NCBI GenBank assembly: GCA_949775045.1 | Contig: OX459103.1 | Location: forward strand, 6,500,541 to 6,564,540 | DNA from: Metridium senile | Lineage: Eukaryota > Cnidaria > Anthozoa > Actiniaria > Metridiidae | DNA length: 64,000 nt | Direction: 5' to 3' | Shown: positions 23,201 through 31,288 of the stretch, piece by piece | Numbering within the stretch: position 1 is the first letter of the stretch | How the letters are laid out: each line of letters starts with the position of its first letter | Program-made: the position numbers and the translations under genes | The notes under the pieces: generated by a model | What the model was told of the DNA's origin: nothing | What the model saw: the letters and a program-made list of their open reading frames with translations, nothing else | Databases searched by the model: none

Positions 23201-26200
23201 TTGTCGCCTTTTCTGCATAATGTCAATCAACACATACGTGCCTTCCAAAACGTGTGAGGCTTTGTCAATATTTCACTTAGTTTAGATATAAATTAGAGTT
23301 GAAGCCGGAGATTCAATTATTTTTGTGAAATTCGAAACTTTTGATCATAAATCTGAAACTAAGCTGTTATTCGACAAACGCTCACACGTTTTGAATTTTG
23401 TTGAGTTGGTAATGCTACATGGCATTTTTCAGGCTATTTGGTTGAAAACTTTTTTAGATCAATTCGCTCAAAGTTGTGTTATAGGCATTAAACTCGAATA
23501 AAGATATAAGGCTTTGAAGTTGTGTAAACATTGAGTCTCTATCTGTCATCGGGATCACGAAAGGTCACCGAACCAACCAACTCCAAGGGTTTTTCCTCTC
23601 TCTCTTTGACATGTAAGCTATATTAAAGCGGGTTTTAAAGTAAAACTTTCAACATATATCCGAACTGTAAACAGTCTTGCACGTTGTGTATGCTAATTAT
23701 AATAATTTGCCGTAAAAAGCTCCACAGAATTGAATCACGCAACACTGCGATTATGACGGATTATGACACTTTCGTTGTTATATTTATTTGGCCATAAAAT
23801 ACGTTTCGTTAAATATCTCGCTAAGGAAAATACATTTTCAAAAGATTTCGATTTTATTCGAAGGTTTATTCATCGACTAAAAAGTTCCTGAAATAAAAAA
23901 AAATTGGCCAGATTATAGGTCTGAAACTAGACTGTAACCTTAAACTTGAAAATTTTGTTAACATTTTTAAGAGCTAACCTAGACGTTTTTTTTTTTTTAC
24001 AGTGAGGACATTCAAACCGTGAACACTTTGAGATTTTTAGTTACTTTTTTAACCCACAACCCTTGAGCATATAGATAAGAAATAGCATTTATAATATTAT
24101 GAACACTTAATGTATTTGAACTCACTGCTTCATTTTAAGAGGTTTTGAAGCAGTAGAAGTTTAAGAAAATAATAACACATGAAAAAAGTCAAGTGTTCAC
24201 GGTTCAAGTTTCCTCACTGTAAATAAAGGAAAAAGAAAATGTGTGTGTGCAGTGAGTGATCGCTGTGAGTGTGTGCAGTTATAAAGCACTCAGGGTTGTC
24301 AGAGCAGGAAAGAAGTGTAAAGGGAAGCACAATGTGAAGAGGAAACTTCTTGAGTGTTCTCACAATTCCCAAGTGTTTTATAACTGCTTAAAAACTCATG
24401 AATAATTAATGATACATTATGACCATGACTAGTGTTGTATATTCTGAATTGCATAAGTTGTAGTAGAAATTTCTAGCTATTAACTAAATATCTCGCTGCG
24501 GAAGCAGAGACTTTTTGCAGTCCCTATATGCAAAACCAACCGTTATAAAACTAGCTTTCTTATAGCAGGGGCATTAAATTACGACAATGCAAATTAAATT
24601 ATACAGTTTATACAGTTTTATACGAATTATATCAATATTCTATGTATATTTGTAAATATGTATATATTCAAGCATATTTTATCTTATTATCCAATGTTCC
24701 ATAATTATTACATGTTATATTTATGCAATTCAGCTTTAGCTGCAATGTAATTTATTTTAATAAAGCAAGCATCTATCTATTATTTTTAAAATACATCATA
24801 TAGATCGATAGTCAAAACTTTCTTTTATGACAAAAGATAGTAAGGTTAAACATTTTTTTATTACATCTGCATAGCTAGTGTACCTTTGTATTATTTATCT
24901 ACTATTCATATAAGAAATCATTAAGTGTGAACTATAATATAGTAAATATTGAACGAGTCTGTGTATAATATTAGTCAATTATTGAATAAGGCTGAGTTAT
25001 GATATATATGAAGAACTATTCAGAGCAAGGAGGGCATTATTTGCAGAGGCATAAGCCAATATCCGTACAGAAGTTGAATTCAATTAATTGTTTTATTTTT
25101 CCTTGAAAACATTTTCATAAAATAAAATGTACATCATCTCAAATAATGATCGAGATAATAATCAATTATAGAATGAGGCTGTGTATGATATGAAGAATTA
25201 TGCAGTGCACATGGAGGGTGTTATCAGTGCAGAGGCAAAGGCCAATATCCATACGGAAATTGAATTCAATAATTGTTTTAATTATTGATTGAAAATATTT
25301 TCATAAAATAAAATACATCATCTCAAATAATGATCGAGATAATAATCAATTATTGAATGAGGCCGAGTATGGCATAAAGAATTATGCAGTGCATGGAGAG
25401 TGTTAACAGTGCAGAGGCAAAGGCCAATATCCGTACGGAAATTGAATTCAATAATTGTTTTAATTATTGATTGAAAACATTTTCATAAAATAAAATACAT
25501 CATTTCAAATAATGATCGAGATAATAATCAATTATTGAATTCATGAGTCTGAGAATGGCAGAGCGAGGATGGTGTTATCCACAGAGGCTATAGCCAGGAT
25601 GGATCTACCTTTGTAACACTAGATCTCCAAGATCTGCATGATTCTATAGATCATACGGAATTTAAATTCAATAATTGTTTTATTTGTCATTCAAAATATT
25701 TCCAGTATTTATAAATGAAGTGAAAATGTGTCAAAACATAGATTATTTATTGAATAGCTACGTTGGTTTTAAAAAGCTGCTGGCAACTGCCATTTTCACA
25801 CAATAACCACCGATTTTATTACTATGCGCCCAACAGAGTTTGTGAAGGGAGTTGGCAAATCTCTTCCGTCAATCAAACACAATTTGTCTAGACATTATTT
25901 TTACAAACAAGTCTTCAACGACCTAAAGATATATTTTAGGTATCAGACTGTTCAAACTAAATAAGTTTCATATCTTTCATAAGACAGTTGTATTTTTGGC
26001 TCAATTTTCTCTTTAATATAACATTTCTACCTGTTTTATGTTTACATCGACCGTTGTTTACAGTTCACGTAATTAGTTGTCTAGACAAATTGTGTTTGAT
26101 TGACGGAAGAGTATCGCCATCTTTGCTTCGCAAATTTTTTGTCTGACGGCGCACAGTAATGAAATTGGTGGTAACTAAAACTAAGGTGCCAATTGTAAAC

Positions 26201-29200
26201 ATAAGAAATTGATAAGGTTACTAAGACAAAACTAGCTTTTCCTTATAAATAAATAAATAAATAAAATTGGCTTCAGGTGTGTAAAAAGACTTGGGTTTAT
26301 TCCCTCCTACAAGATGAGTTTTACGAAGTCTTTTCTAATCCAGACTAAAGAGATAACAAAGCAAAACAAAGCTGTTCTAAGGGATCTTATACAACAGTTC
26401 AATAATATTTCCATTATTGAATGCTCTCATGGCATCGATTCAATGATGCTTGCTATCAAAATAACACAAAGAATTTGCTAGTGAATTCCAACCAATCAGA
26501 AATGAAGAAATATTTGTAATGAATAATAAATAGCAATTGATGAAAAGGCTTCACGCACAATAACTATAGTTCAATATAAAGCACCAAGAAGAAAATGAAT
26601 ATCGAAAAAAACAGCATGACATTTGATTCACGATAATCAATTGTTAATAAACAAAACTATCCCATCCTCCCCTGCAGTACATGTATAAGATAAAGAGATG
26701 GGTCAATGGAAAGCAAAAGAAATTTAAATATAAATATTTAATGCATAAAAAAATGGAAATTTGAAGAAAGCAAGATTTCACAAAGCATTATTAGCATGAA
26801 ATAGAAAAAAATACAAATCTAATTAAAAAAGAAAGATTTAACAACGCATACATCAAATCAGAATATGGCATCCAATTTTATCAACTATTGTTCTTGACTG
26901 GATAGCCTTGCATATACATGTGAAAACTCCATTGTGTTTGAACATGAACACAAGGCTAGCCAGTCCAGAGCAAAAGTTATTCAAATTGGACGCCATATTT
27001 CAGTGGTCAATATAGCATGGGGTAGAAAAAAATTATAACTTTAAAAACAGAGATTACACAAAGCATAGCATGAAATAGAAAGAAGAACAACTTAATAAAA
27101 AAATAATTGAAAAAACATAACATGGAATAAAAGAAACACAAATTACGCGTATATACAAAAACAATACAAAGATAATAATATACATTTTGTACTAAAATAA
27201 TAATTAAATATACAAAAATAATAATTATACAAAAATAAATAATTAAATATACAAAAATAATAATTAAATCTGACGAAAGCAAACTTTTAATTTACTAAAC
27301 AGAGCATGAAATGATAATAATAAGAAAACCAGACCTGTTATCTACGACTAAAATGTATTATTGAAACATGCTTGTGTACAAGGACTCAAAACCTAGACAA
27401 TAACAGCTTAGAGGCATGCAATAACCAACTGCAGTGAAATGAATAAAATATTTTAAGGAATCAAATTAAAGCAACTCAAAAGTAAATAAAAGAAAGCATC
27501 AATAAAAGAACATTAATAAGTAAAAAGATAAATAATTAAAGTACACAAGACAAAAATGGACAAACTAATAAATGTGCAAGATGTAATATAATTTTTTTCT
27601 CGTCATGACAACTTGACAAGTATTCAACAACAAGGTAATTTGTCCATGGTTGGAAGACCGTTCAATGAGTTTCAGTAATTTCCCAATCACTCAATGATAT
27701 TCAATAATACATTGCAATATTATATACAATAAATTATATGCATCAGTGCTCTTCTATGTCTCTCACAGAATAAGAAAACACCATGCACCCATTTCAAAAA
27801 GGTTAATTTGTCAAACAGAAACGAAATTTGGTTGCATAAACCTATTCAAAACAGGATATTTAAGATGAAAATAAATTTTGAAAACTAATATAAACGTTAT
27901 AAGGATTTCTATATTTCTCACAGAATAACGAAACAGTATGCACCCATTTCAAAAAGGTTGTCATAGAGTAAACAAAATCTGAAGTTGTTTCAGGTTGCAT
28001 ACAGCTATTTGAAACAAGATGTTGAAGATGAAAGTAAATATTGAAAACCTAATATAAACGTTAATTATACGGATTTCGCACACTGCTACAGGCCGGCTCG
28101 AAACAGCTGCCTGCCAATGGCCAAATGCCAGGCCAAAGTTAAGGTTTGGCAGGCAAAACCCATTATGAACTGCCAAATAGATAATAAAACTGCAGTCAAA
28201 ACTTACTGGAAATCATCTGTCACTGTTGATTTATCTGGAATTAAATGGCAGGCCACATTCTTTTCCTATTTCGAGCACTCTGCTATTTCTATTTATCACG
28301 CGTGCCTATGTCTTTAAGTACGTTTTGAAATAATTTCTTGTTTTTTTAACATTGTATGTTATGTAATAAACAGATTAATACATGGGCGCTTGAAGATATG
28401 GAATTTATATTCTTGTGTTCAATCTCGATATATTAGAAATCAAGTTGAACACTTGAAAATAAATTTCATATTTCTGCGCACTTATGTATTAATATCTATA
28501 TCTTGACAATAACCTCCATGATGTTAGCGACATTGAAACGTCGTGAAATAAGCGTTCTGTCTTATATTATAAAAATAACCTCCATGTTCATGTAAGAAAA
28601 AAGGTTGTAAATCCTTATCAGCCCCGTCCATGGATCTGTTAGTTTGCTCAATTTCTCTGGGCATGATATTCATCCTTCTTCAAATGTTCGTAATATTGGA
28701 GTTATTTTTGATCAGAAAATGTCTCTAAAGGATCACATAACCTCCACCTGTAAGTCTTGCTTTTTTCACATAAGAAACATATGGAAAATTCGCTTCTTCA
28801 AATCTACTTACCAAGAAATCCTAGCGGCTTAAAAACTAGGGAGAGCTTTTTCAACTGTGGCACCTGAACTATGGAATAATCTACCCTGCGATATAAAATC
28901 TGCTTCTTCTATTTCAAATTTTAAATCTAAACTTAAAACGTGGCTCTTTAAGAGGTCATACCATTCGCAATAATTGCCTTTTCTTTATAACTAGTAAACT
29001 ATAAATTATTTCTTAAACAAACAGTTTTATATTAGTTTTAAATTTATTAAGTTATATTATTTCAAATTGATGATAGTTGTTATATAGTTGTTAATAGATA
29101 GACAGTTGTTAATATTAAATTTTTCTTAGATTTTAAAATTTTTATATTGTAAAGCGTTGTTGAAAGTAATGATATTGACGCTATGTAAAATGTTACATTA

Positions 29201-30973
29201 TTATTATTATTATTGTACATGCAAATTATATCTCAGTTATCCAGGTTAAGACATACATGTGCCAATAATATGTCAAGGATAACCTTATAATAACCTTAAC
29301 GTTCATGAGAACCTCAGCCTCGATAGCACACTATATATTCTTGAGAATTTAACTACAACTTGTAGTTATTTAAAGAAATATGTGCATTATCAATGTAGTC
29401 AAATTCTAAAGAATATATTAAATGCTATCAAGGCTGAGGTTGATTAACAGAAATGTTGACCATTGCGAGTTTGCACCTTGATTAGAAATTTTATATTGAT
29501 CCCATAATTATTTTCAGTCTATTTTCATTAACATTTCTCTGAATATTAAATTTTAAATAATAACATGTTATTAGGTCACACCATTTAAAACTTTTAATAG
29601 GATTTTGTGCAAAAACTCAATATAAATATGTTTGTTTAATTGCAAAATAAATAAATTATATATTAAATATTAAAAAAATTGAGTTGTACTAAAAAAAAGT
29701 CCAAAATCAAGTGCAATGTAAAAATAAAAAAGTTTATAATTATTAGCTAAAATAAATCTGCCACTTGAAAGTTTAAAACTTAAAATAAAATGAGTAATTA
29801 TATGCTAGTTGCCTTGATGATGATATCCAACAAAACAAATTGTTTGAATACAAATGTATGTATTAAATAATAAGATTTGGCAATTTTGTGTTAATCAATT
29901 ATCAAGATTCAAAATTAAAATTAATAAAGTATTTATACTTACTCGTTAGACTGGGTTTTCAGAAATTTGATGAACTTCTTCATAAATGCTTGATATTTTT
30001 CGTTTTGTTCACGCAATTTAGCTCCTCTATTATATCCACGTCGATTGTATCCTTTCAAGGGATACCCGAACTTTATTTGAGCTCGTAAAAATGAACTTCT
30101 GGGATTCTCTGCCGAAAAATGTCCATCCACAAACCAGTATGTGAATTGTTTGCTCAGAAGAAATTTCAAAGTCTGATTCTTGGCCAACGCGGTGAGGTTT
30201 GCTCCTTGCCCGTCAAAGAATGACATTCCAAGATATTGGGTCGGGAAGAAAAAATCGATAAGCGAAATTGGCGGAGTACAAGCGTTGAATTTGTTAGATA
30301 AAACAGGATCTAGTCGAGCCTTACTCCATTTCCAACAAAAGTCAGTAAAACCAGGGTATTTTATAACGTTTTGCTCGAAACGATGAGCAGCTAGAAGCGT
30401 TTCTACGTTGAACATGTTTTTGTCCTTGCCTTGAGGTAAATAAATCAGATCAATGTTCCATTTGCTCCGATATTGTGTATATTTGTACCATTTTTGGCCT
30501 TTTCCTTTCGGGTCTGATGGCATAGGCCAAGGATCTGGTAGAGGAACAGCAGAACGGCGATGTTTTGTCTTCTCGGGATCTTTATCCACTTTGGAAGAAT
30601 GCCTGCTCGCGACTTTAAAGGCATCTTCATTTAGTGAAGCTGTCTGAGTTGGTATCTGAAACGATTGTAGCGAAATATCCACAGCCGGAGTGTAAGCTAA
30701 AATGCTCACCAAGCCTAAAGCAGTTGGTATAGCCAACGAGAGAAATAGTACAACGATTGAAAGAATTGTTAAATTGATAGGAATTCGTCTAACTCTGCTA
30801 TCAAATAGTACAAGTTGCTCTCGAAGGCTTTGCCACAATCTTGTAGCAAAACAGCTGATTTTTGGACGAGGAAAAGACACACTTTCTGAAGTCAAATTAG
30901 TCTCAACTTCCACAAGTTCAAAGTTTAGTTTGGAGTCATCACTTTTCTGTCTTGTATGAGAGCGTCTTGCCAT
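11232..30973 (-). CDS. DISP3: Dispatched-family 12-TM transporter, DISP3/PTCHD2-like, 11 exons
   Basis: Polytopic RND/sterol-sensing-domain protein related to Dispatched, which releases lipid-modified Hedgehog; DISP3 is linked to sterol/thyroid-hormone biology in vertebrates. Exons (coding): 30973-29943, 21004-20572, 19101-18906, 18381-17700, 16866-16640, 16345-16304, 15479-15286, 14572-14258, 13282-13012, 12425-12253, 11594-11232. All acceptors end AG, all donors begin GT, and the phases chain without conflict (2,0,1,2,1,1,0,0,1,0), giving 3,927 nt and about 1,308 residues. TM1 is at ~65-94. TM2-TM6 form the sterol-sensing domain with GIGVDD in TM4 (a Dispatched-type proton/Na site). TM7 is at ~654-674. 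TM8-TM12 carry GTSVDY in TM10. The IPAIHDFGLFM and LVGTSVDYCVHL stretches feel DISP3-like, not DISP1-like; subfamily is from memory. Intron 1 is 8.9 kb. The 3' end is uncertain (see exon 11). Confidence 0.88.
11670..11745. repeat. single fragment of the ~185-bp repeat of 25 kb
   Basis: CAATTATTGAATGAGGCTG, GTATGATAT, AATTATGCA and GGAGGGTGTT follow in the same order as in the tandem array at 24965-25740. It lies in intron 10 of the DISP3-like gene. Confidence 0.6.
11790..12012 (+). mobile_element. 3' end of an L2/CR1-type LINE
   Basis: Reads RVCAPRLWNKVPLETRKAPI then FKKKLKTYLFEQCL and stop, the typical C-terminal end of LINE ORF2, followed by ~110 bp of 3' UTR and a short (ATT)n tail. The fragment is 5'-truncated and lies antisense in intron 10 of the DISP3-like gene. 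Confidence 0.75.
12036..12232. mobile_element. pogo/Tc1-like MITE with GTGGAACCC ends
   Basis: The left end AAGTGGAAACCCGTTAATCC and the right end GCGGGGTTCCACTG are inverted and flanked by TA. The inside has repeated GTGGCCGTATTAAGCGGG-type words on both strands, the pattern of Tigger/pogo-derived elements. A related element is at 52628. Confidence 0.7.
12253..12425 (-). CDS. DISP3: DISP3-like exon 10: TM9-TM10 with second GxxxD motif
   Basis: Acceptor TTCAACAG|GT, donor AACAAG|GTAATG. Encodes VLCFVVGIFYLLGWQIGAVE and then SLSILVGTSVDYCVHLIDGY; the single Asp of GTSVDY occupies the TM10 position equivalent to the TM4 Asp pair. Confidence 0.95.
12840..12990. repeat. CAT trinucleotide tract (intron 9)
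   Basis: Imperfect ATC/CAT repeat immediately downstream of exon 9's donor side within intron 9 of the DISP3-like gene. Confidence 0.9.
13012..13282 (-). CDS. DISP3: DISP3-like exon 9: end of loop 2, TM8 and half of TM9
   Basis: Acceptor ATGTTTCAG|ACC. Encodes WYFKWDSFFKAQL, TM8 (GAIYGIAFSLFLCLVAVIVF) and the first part of TM9 (LMLSIIVILTILG). Donor TTAG|GTAATG, phase 1. The frame continuing past the donor runs into a CAT repeat and is not coding. Confidence 0.94.
13380..14170. repeat. 790-bp CAT/CAC trinucleotide array (intron 8)
   Basis: Dense ATC, ACC and ACA triplets with higher-order copies of CATGGTCATAATCACCACC about every 70-130 bp. It fills most of intron 8. Long Met/Asp or His-rich frames on both strands are artefacts. 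Confidence 0.95.
14258..14572 (-). CDS. DISP3: DISP3-like exon 8: second extracellular loop, Cys-rich
   Basis: Acceptor TTTCAG|GGC, donor AGC|GTAAGT, phase 0 both ends, 105 codons. Contains DPRFTLLYTKHK, CQICKAF, SQCFPYW and KECEGI, Cys residues likely paired in the porter-like domain, and STSALWMVMSFES near the end. Confidence 0.93.
14700..14800 (-). mobile_element. SINE 3'-tail fragment (reverse)
   Basis: TTTATATAGCGCTCGTATCC and CAAGGCGCTTTACAACTAT form the widely shared GCGCTATATAAA-type SINE/LINE tail, here antisense to the + strand, followed by another short CAT tract at 14870-15020. In intron 7 of the DISP3-like gene. Confidence 0.6.
15286..15479 (-). CDS. DISP3: DISP3-like exon 7: second extracellular loop
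   Basis: Acceptor TTGTTTATAG|AT, donor GAG|GTAATG. Encodes DVPTTTSVEP, two nearby Cys (NPCSSNGC) and then KHVQVKLVFGIKGIDRG, a beta-strand-like segment typical where RND porter-like domains begin. It sits next to, but does not include, the CAT array at 15505-15840. Confidence 0.9.
15505..15840. repeat. ATG/GTG trinucleotide array (intron 6)
   Basis: About 330 bp of GATGATG, GGTGGTG and TAATGATG triplets, only ~25 bp from the acceptor of exon 7 (AG at 15480). The long His-rich minus-strand frame joins this tract to exon 7 but crosses a good acceptor, so only the exon part is coding. Confidence 0.95.
16304..16345 (-). CDS. DISP3: DISP3-like exon 6: 42-nt microexon
   Basis: Acceptor CACTTTTAG|GA and donor AATG|GTAAGTAC bound 42 nt encoding NSIPETETPPNKN. 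Phase 1 in and out means that skipping it would keep frame, so it may be alternatively spliced. Confidence 0.8.
16640..16866 (-). CDS. DISP3: DISP3-like exon 5: Thr/Pro mucin-like insert with TPGK repeats
   Basis: Acceptor TAACCAG|G. Almost every residue is Thr, Ser, Pro, Gly or Asn. A 12-bp repeat (ACACCTGGAAAA) at about 16765-16830 encodes five TPGK units followed by TPGS. The exon is phase-compatible with both neighbours, so it is coding, not intronic microsatellite. The segment would be heavily O-glycosylated. Confidence 0.85.
17033..17455. mobile_element. ~420-bp palindromic MITE (intron 4)
   Basis: The left arm ATTGGCCATGTTCTAAATGA..GACTGGGTACTAGTTTC is matched by the reverse complement of the right arm to beyond ATGCAATTA and AGCACATCAA, about 110 bp per arm. 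A central inverted pair TGTATGGTTTGGA/TCCAAACTATACA surrounds GGGACAGCTGTCC. Confidence 0.85.
17700..18381 (-). CDS. DISP3: DISP3-like exon 4: cytosolic middle loop, TM7, start of second loop
   Basis: Acceptor is a long poly-T tract then CAG|AG. The loop is acidic (SEDSIINSEDSADLL, DEGGDGE). TM7 is YGLLLLYIVLLGGTVYM (~657-674). The extracellular part contains a short Cys pair (CKICGD), then turns Thr/Pro-rich (TTTKPTKSTIP). Donor is AAG|GTAAGT, phase 2. Confidence 0.93.
18424..18662. mobile_element. ~235-bp MITE, copy 1 (intron 3)
   Basis: Termini ATACTCCAGTTTCTTG and CTAGAAACTGGAGTAT are inverted. Internal words GCACATTTGCACCGGGATAA and GGCTTAGCCTGTGCAAATGC also pair. A second copy with the same order of words is at 49395-49627. 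Confidence 0.8.
18906..19101 (-). CDS. DISP3: DISP3-like exon 3: TM6
   Basis: Acceptor TATATTAG|ATT. Encodes IPAIHDFGLFMML and TM6 (VICCWFTVLLTIPPAL) and then a basic cytosolic stretch ending ARLP. Donor is CCAG|GTCAGT, phase 1. Hydrophobic frames continuing beyond the donor are intronic. Confidence 0.93.
19136..19530. repeat. SINE-tail fragments in direct repeat
   Basis: TATTTTCTATAGCATCAATT, CTTAAAGTTCCACAA and flanking AATAATAAT runs occur at 19165-19205 and again at 19490-19530. They bracket about 300 bp that includes CGCAGCGCATAAATGG and its partial complement GCATTCATGCGCTGCG. Confidence 0.5.
19540..20205. repeat. CAATCAAT tetranucleotide array with internal 60-90-bp units (intron 2)
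   Basis: Runs of (AATC)n separated by TTGAATCACCAAGTGAATGG and GGATGAAT. The longer unit recurs at least eight times with variable run length, so the array is a minisatellite with microsatellite inside. It ends at the 5' end of a SINE. Confidence 0.93.
20213..20512 (+). mobile_element. tRNA-derived SINE, full-length-like (intron 2)
   Basis: The tRNA-like head has box A TGGCCGAGTGG and box B GGTTCGATTCC and an anticodon-like TTC loop. The body contains CAAGGGTTTTTCTCCGGG and GGTTTTCCTCCCTC. The tail is (ATT)n. Not a functional tRNA, since the head continues into a body and the acceptor ends do not pair. A body fragment recurs at 53345-53395. Confidence 0.82.
20572..21004 (-). CDS. DISP3: DISP3-like exon 2: sterol-sensing domain TM2-TM5
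   Basis: Acceptor TTTTTCAG|T. Codons 345-488: a short loop tail (QIKILYGGPEVFDYL), TM2 (TLIIIVLFVFFLTSF), TM3, TM4 with SLFIIIGIGVDDVFVFV, and TM5 (GGATFFTSFTTAAAFGAN). The paired Asp of GIGVDD is the ion-coupling signature of Dispatched/RND proteins. Ends in phase 0 at AAG|GTAATA. Confidence 0.95.
21305..21880. mobile_element. nested palindromic elements (intron 1)
   Basis: AATAGGCCATTTGCAAAATG and CACATGATCCTACCCCTTTT (21305-21370) form a diverged half of the 9489 MITE. Then TTATAGAGTGCACACCATAT at 21392 pairs with ATATGGCGTGCACTCTATTA at 21833-21852, bounding a ~460-bp foldback that includes a short (AAACT)n run. Confidence 0.7.
22311..22875. repeat. ~93-bp minisatellite, six units (intron 1)
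   Basis: Units begin with AGAGCAGGAAAGAAG or AGACCAGGAAAGAAG at 22311, 22411, 22504, 22597, 22690 and 22783. Each continues GTAAAGAGAAGCACAATGC, GAGGAAACTTCTTGAGTGT and TTATAACTGCTTAAAAA. The single-unit relative is at 24256. Confidence 0.93.
22975..23943. mobile_element. ~0.96-kb TTAA-flanked piggyBac-like non-autonomous element
   Basis: The inverted ends GGTTACAGTC/GACTGTAACC are each flanked by TTAA, the piggyBac target duplication. Inside, GCGAATTGATCTAAAAAAGT (23170s) pairs with its complement at ~23449-23468, and AAAACGTGTGAG pairs with CTCACACGTTTT. No transposase frame is seen. The left end recurs at 48611 (TTAAGGATACGGTCCACG). Confidence 0.7.
23998..24221. mobile_element. 224-bp mariner-like MITE, copy 1
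   Basis: TA then CAGTGAGGACATTCAAACCG and GTGAACACTT; the right end is the complement closing CCTCACTG and TA. An internal pair CTCACTGCTTCATTTTAAGA lies off centre. The same element is at 37780 and 38519. No coding capacity. Confidence 0.85.
24256..24480. repeat. single-unit duplicate of the 22.3-kb locus
   Basis: GTGTGCAGTTATAAAGCACT, then one copy of the ~93-bp unit, then AAAAACTCATGAATAATTAA and AGTAGAAATTTCTAG, the same left and right flanks as the six-unit array at 22270-22960. Confidence 0.85.
24965..25740. repeat. ~185-bp tandem repeat, four units (intron 1)
   Basis: Units contain CAATTATTGAATGAGGC, GGAGGGTGTTA, AGAGGCAAAGGCCAATATCC, TTGAATTCAATAATTGTTTT and TTTTCATAAAATAAAATACA. 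The inner two units are closest; the outer ones diverge and the last has an insertion. Confidence 0.9.
25785..26175. mobile_element. ~385-bp palindromic MITE (intron 1)
   Basis: Ends ACCACCGATTTTATTACTAT and the complement of ACAGTAATGAAATTGGTGGT. Within the arms, TCTTCCGTCAATCAAACACA and AATTTGTCTAGACA are matched perfectly in inverted order. Confidence 0.85.
26176..26861. other. intron 1 segment, nothing recognised
   Basis: AT-rich; only short A-runs and an (AAAT)n run near 26245. No exon or element can be supported. Confidence 0.5.
26862..27003. mobile_element. ~140-bp palindromic MITE
   Basis: ATATGGCATCCAATTTTATC..TTGACTGGATAGCCTTG pairs with CAAGGCTAGCCAGTCC..TTCAAATTGGACGCCATATT. The sequence TGAAAACTCCATTGTG to GGCTAGCCAGTC in its right half resembles the unit of the tandem array at 40680-41790. 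Confidence 0.8.
27004..27754. other. A-rich intron 1 segment, no feature beyond simple repeats
   Basis: ATACAAAAATAATAATTA-type words repeat at 27190-27270. The remainder is low complexity. The Phe/Tyr-rich frame on the minus strand is a composition artefact. Confidence 0.5.
27755..28070. repeat. ~155-bp tandem duplication
   Basis: Two copies share TCTCACAGAATAA, CACCCATTTCAAAAAGGTT, GGTTGCATA, GATGAAA and CTAATATAAACGTTA, with about 80% identity by eye. Confidence 0.8.
28617..29215 (+). mobile_element. LINE ORF2 C-terminal relic with internal deletion
   Basis: Reads NIGVIFDQKMSLKDHITS and SCFFHIRNI, the region after the RT domain of L2/CR1-like ORF2. After a stop it jumps to LGRAFSTVAPELWNNLPCDI and FKSKLKTWLFKRSYHSQ, the C-terminal end, so the middle is deleted. 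The 3' UTR ends in (ATT)n at ~29215. In intron 1 of the DISP3-like gene, antisense. Confidence 0.8.
29312..29447. mobile_element. ~135-bp hairpin MITE
   Basis: AACCTCAGCCTCGATAGCA pairs with TGCTATCAAGGCTGAGGTT, and ATATATTCTTGAGAATTTAA pairs with AAATTCTAAAGAATATAT. The loop is about 30 bp. The ~500 bp from here to exon 1 of the DISP3-like gene is AT-rich with nothing recognised. Confidence 0.8.
29943..30973 (-). CDS. DISP3: DISP3-like exon 1: start, TM1, first extracellular loop
   Basis: Codons 1-343 plus two bases. ATG at 30973 (context AAAATGG) begins MARRSHTRQK; the frame is open 12 codons further up but has no other ATG. There is a cytosolic N-terminus, then TM1 (LSIVVLFLSLAIPTALGLV), then the loop with KTKHRRSAV at 135-143, which fits a furin-type cleavage site. 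N-glycosylation sequons occur at NLT and NQT. Donor is GA|GTAAGT. Confidence 0.9.
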
Positions 30974-31288
30974 TTTAAGAGTATTAAAAAAGGTTTCAAT
31001 AGTAAGCAAACAAGATGGTCCACTGCTATGACTGCGCGGTGTTCAAAACCACAACTTCAGCTTTCCGTTCTCTCTAACAACTACAGACGAAAAACCCTTG
31101 TAATGGATCCACGACTTAGAGTAAAAGGATGAAATTGCAAACGTAATGGCAGTCGGAAGGAGTACCAATTACAATACGCATGATTTTTGATGCTGAAGCT
31201 CAAATCTTCCTTCAAGATGGCTGACCACCAGTTGTTTTGTCACGTGATCACATTGTTTTTGACCGAAAGCACTTCCAGTATATAGTTA
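30974..31288 (-). promoter_or_regulatory. presumed 5' UTR/promoter region of the DISP3-like gene
   Basis: Lies between the start codon and the Harbinger-like element. It holds CACGTG at 31241-31246 and an AAGATGGCTG word (YY1-like) at ~31214. No TATA box is evident. Assignment is by position only. Confidence 0.3.
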
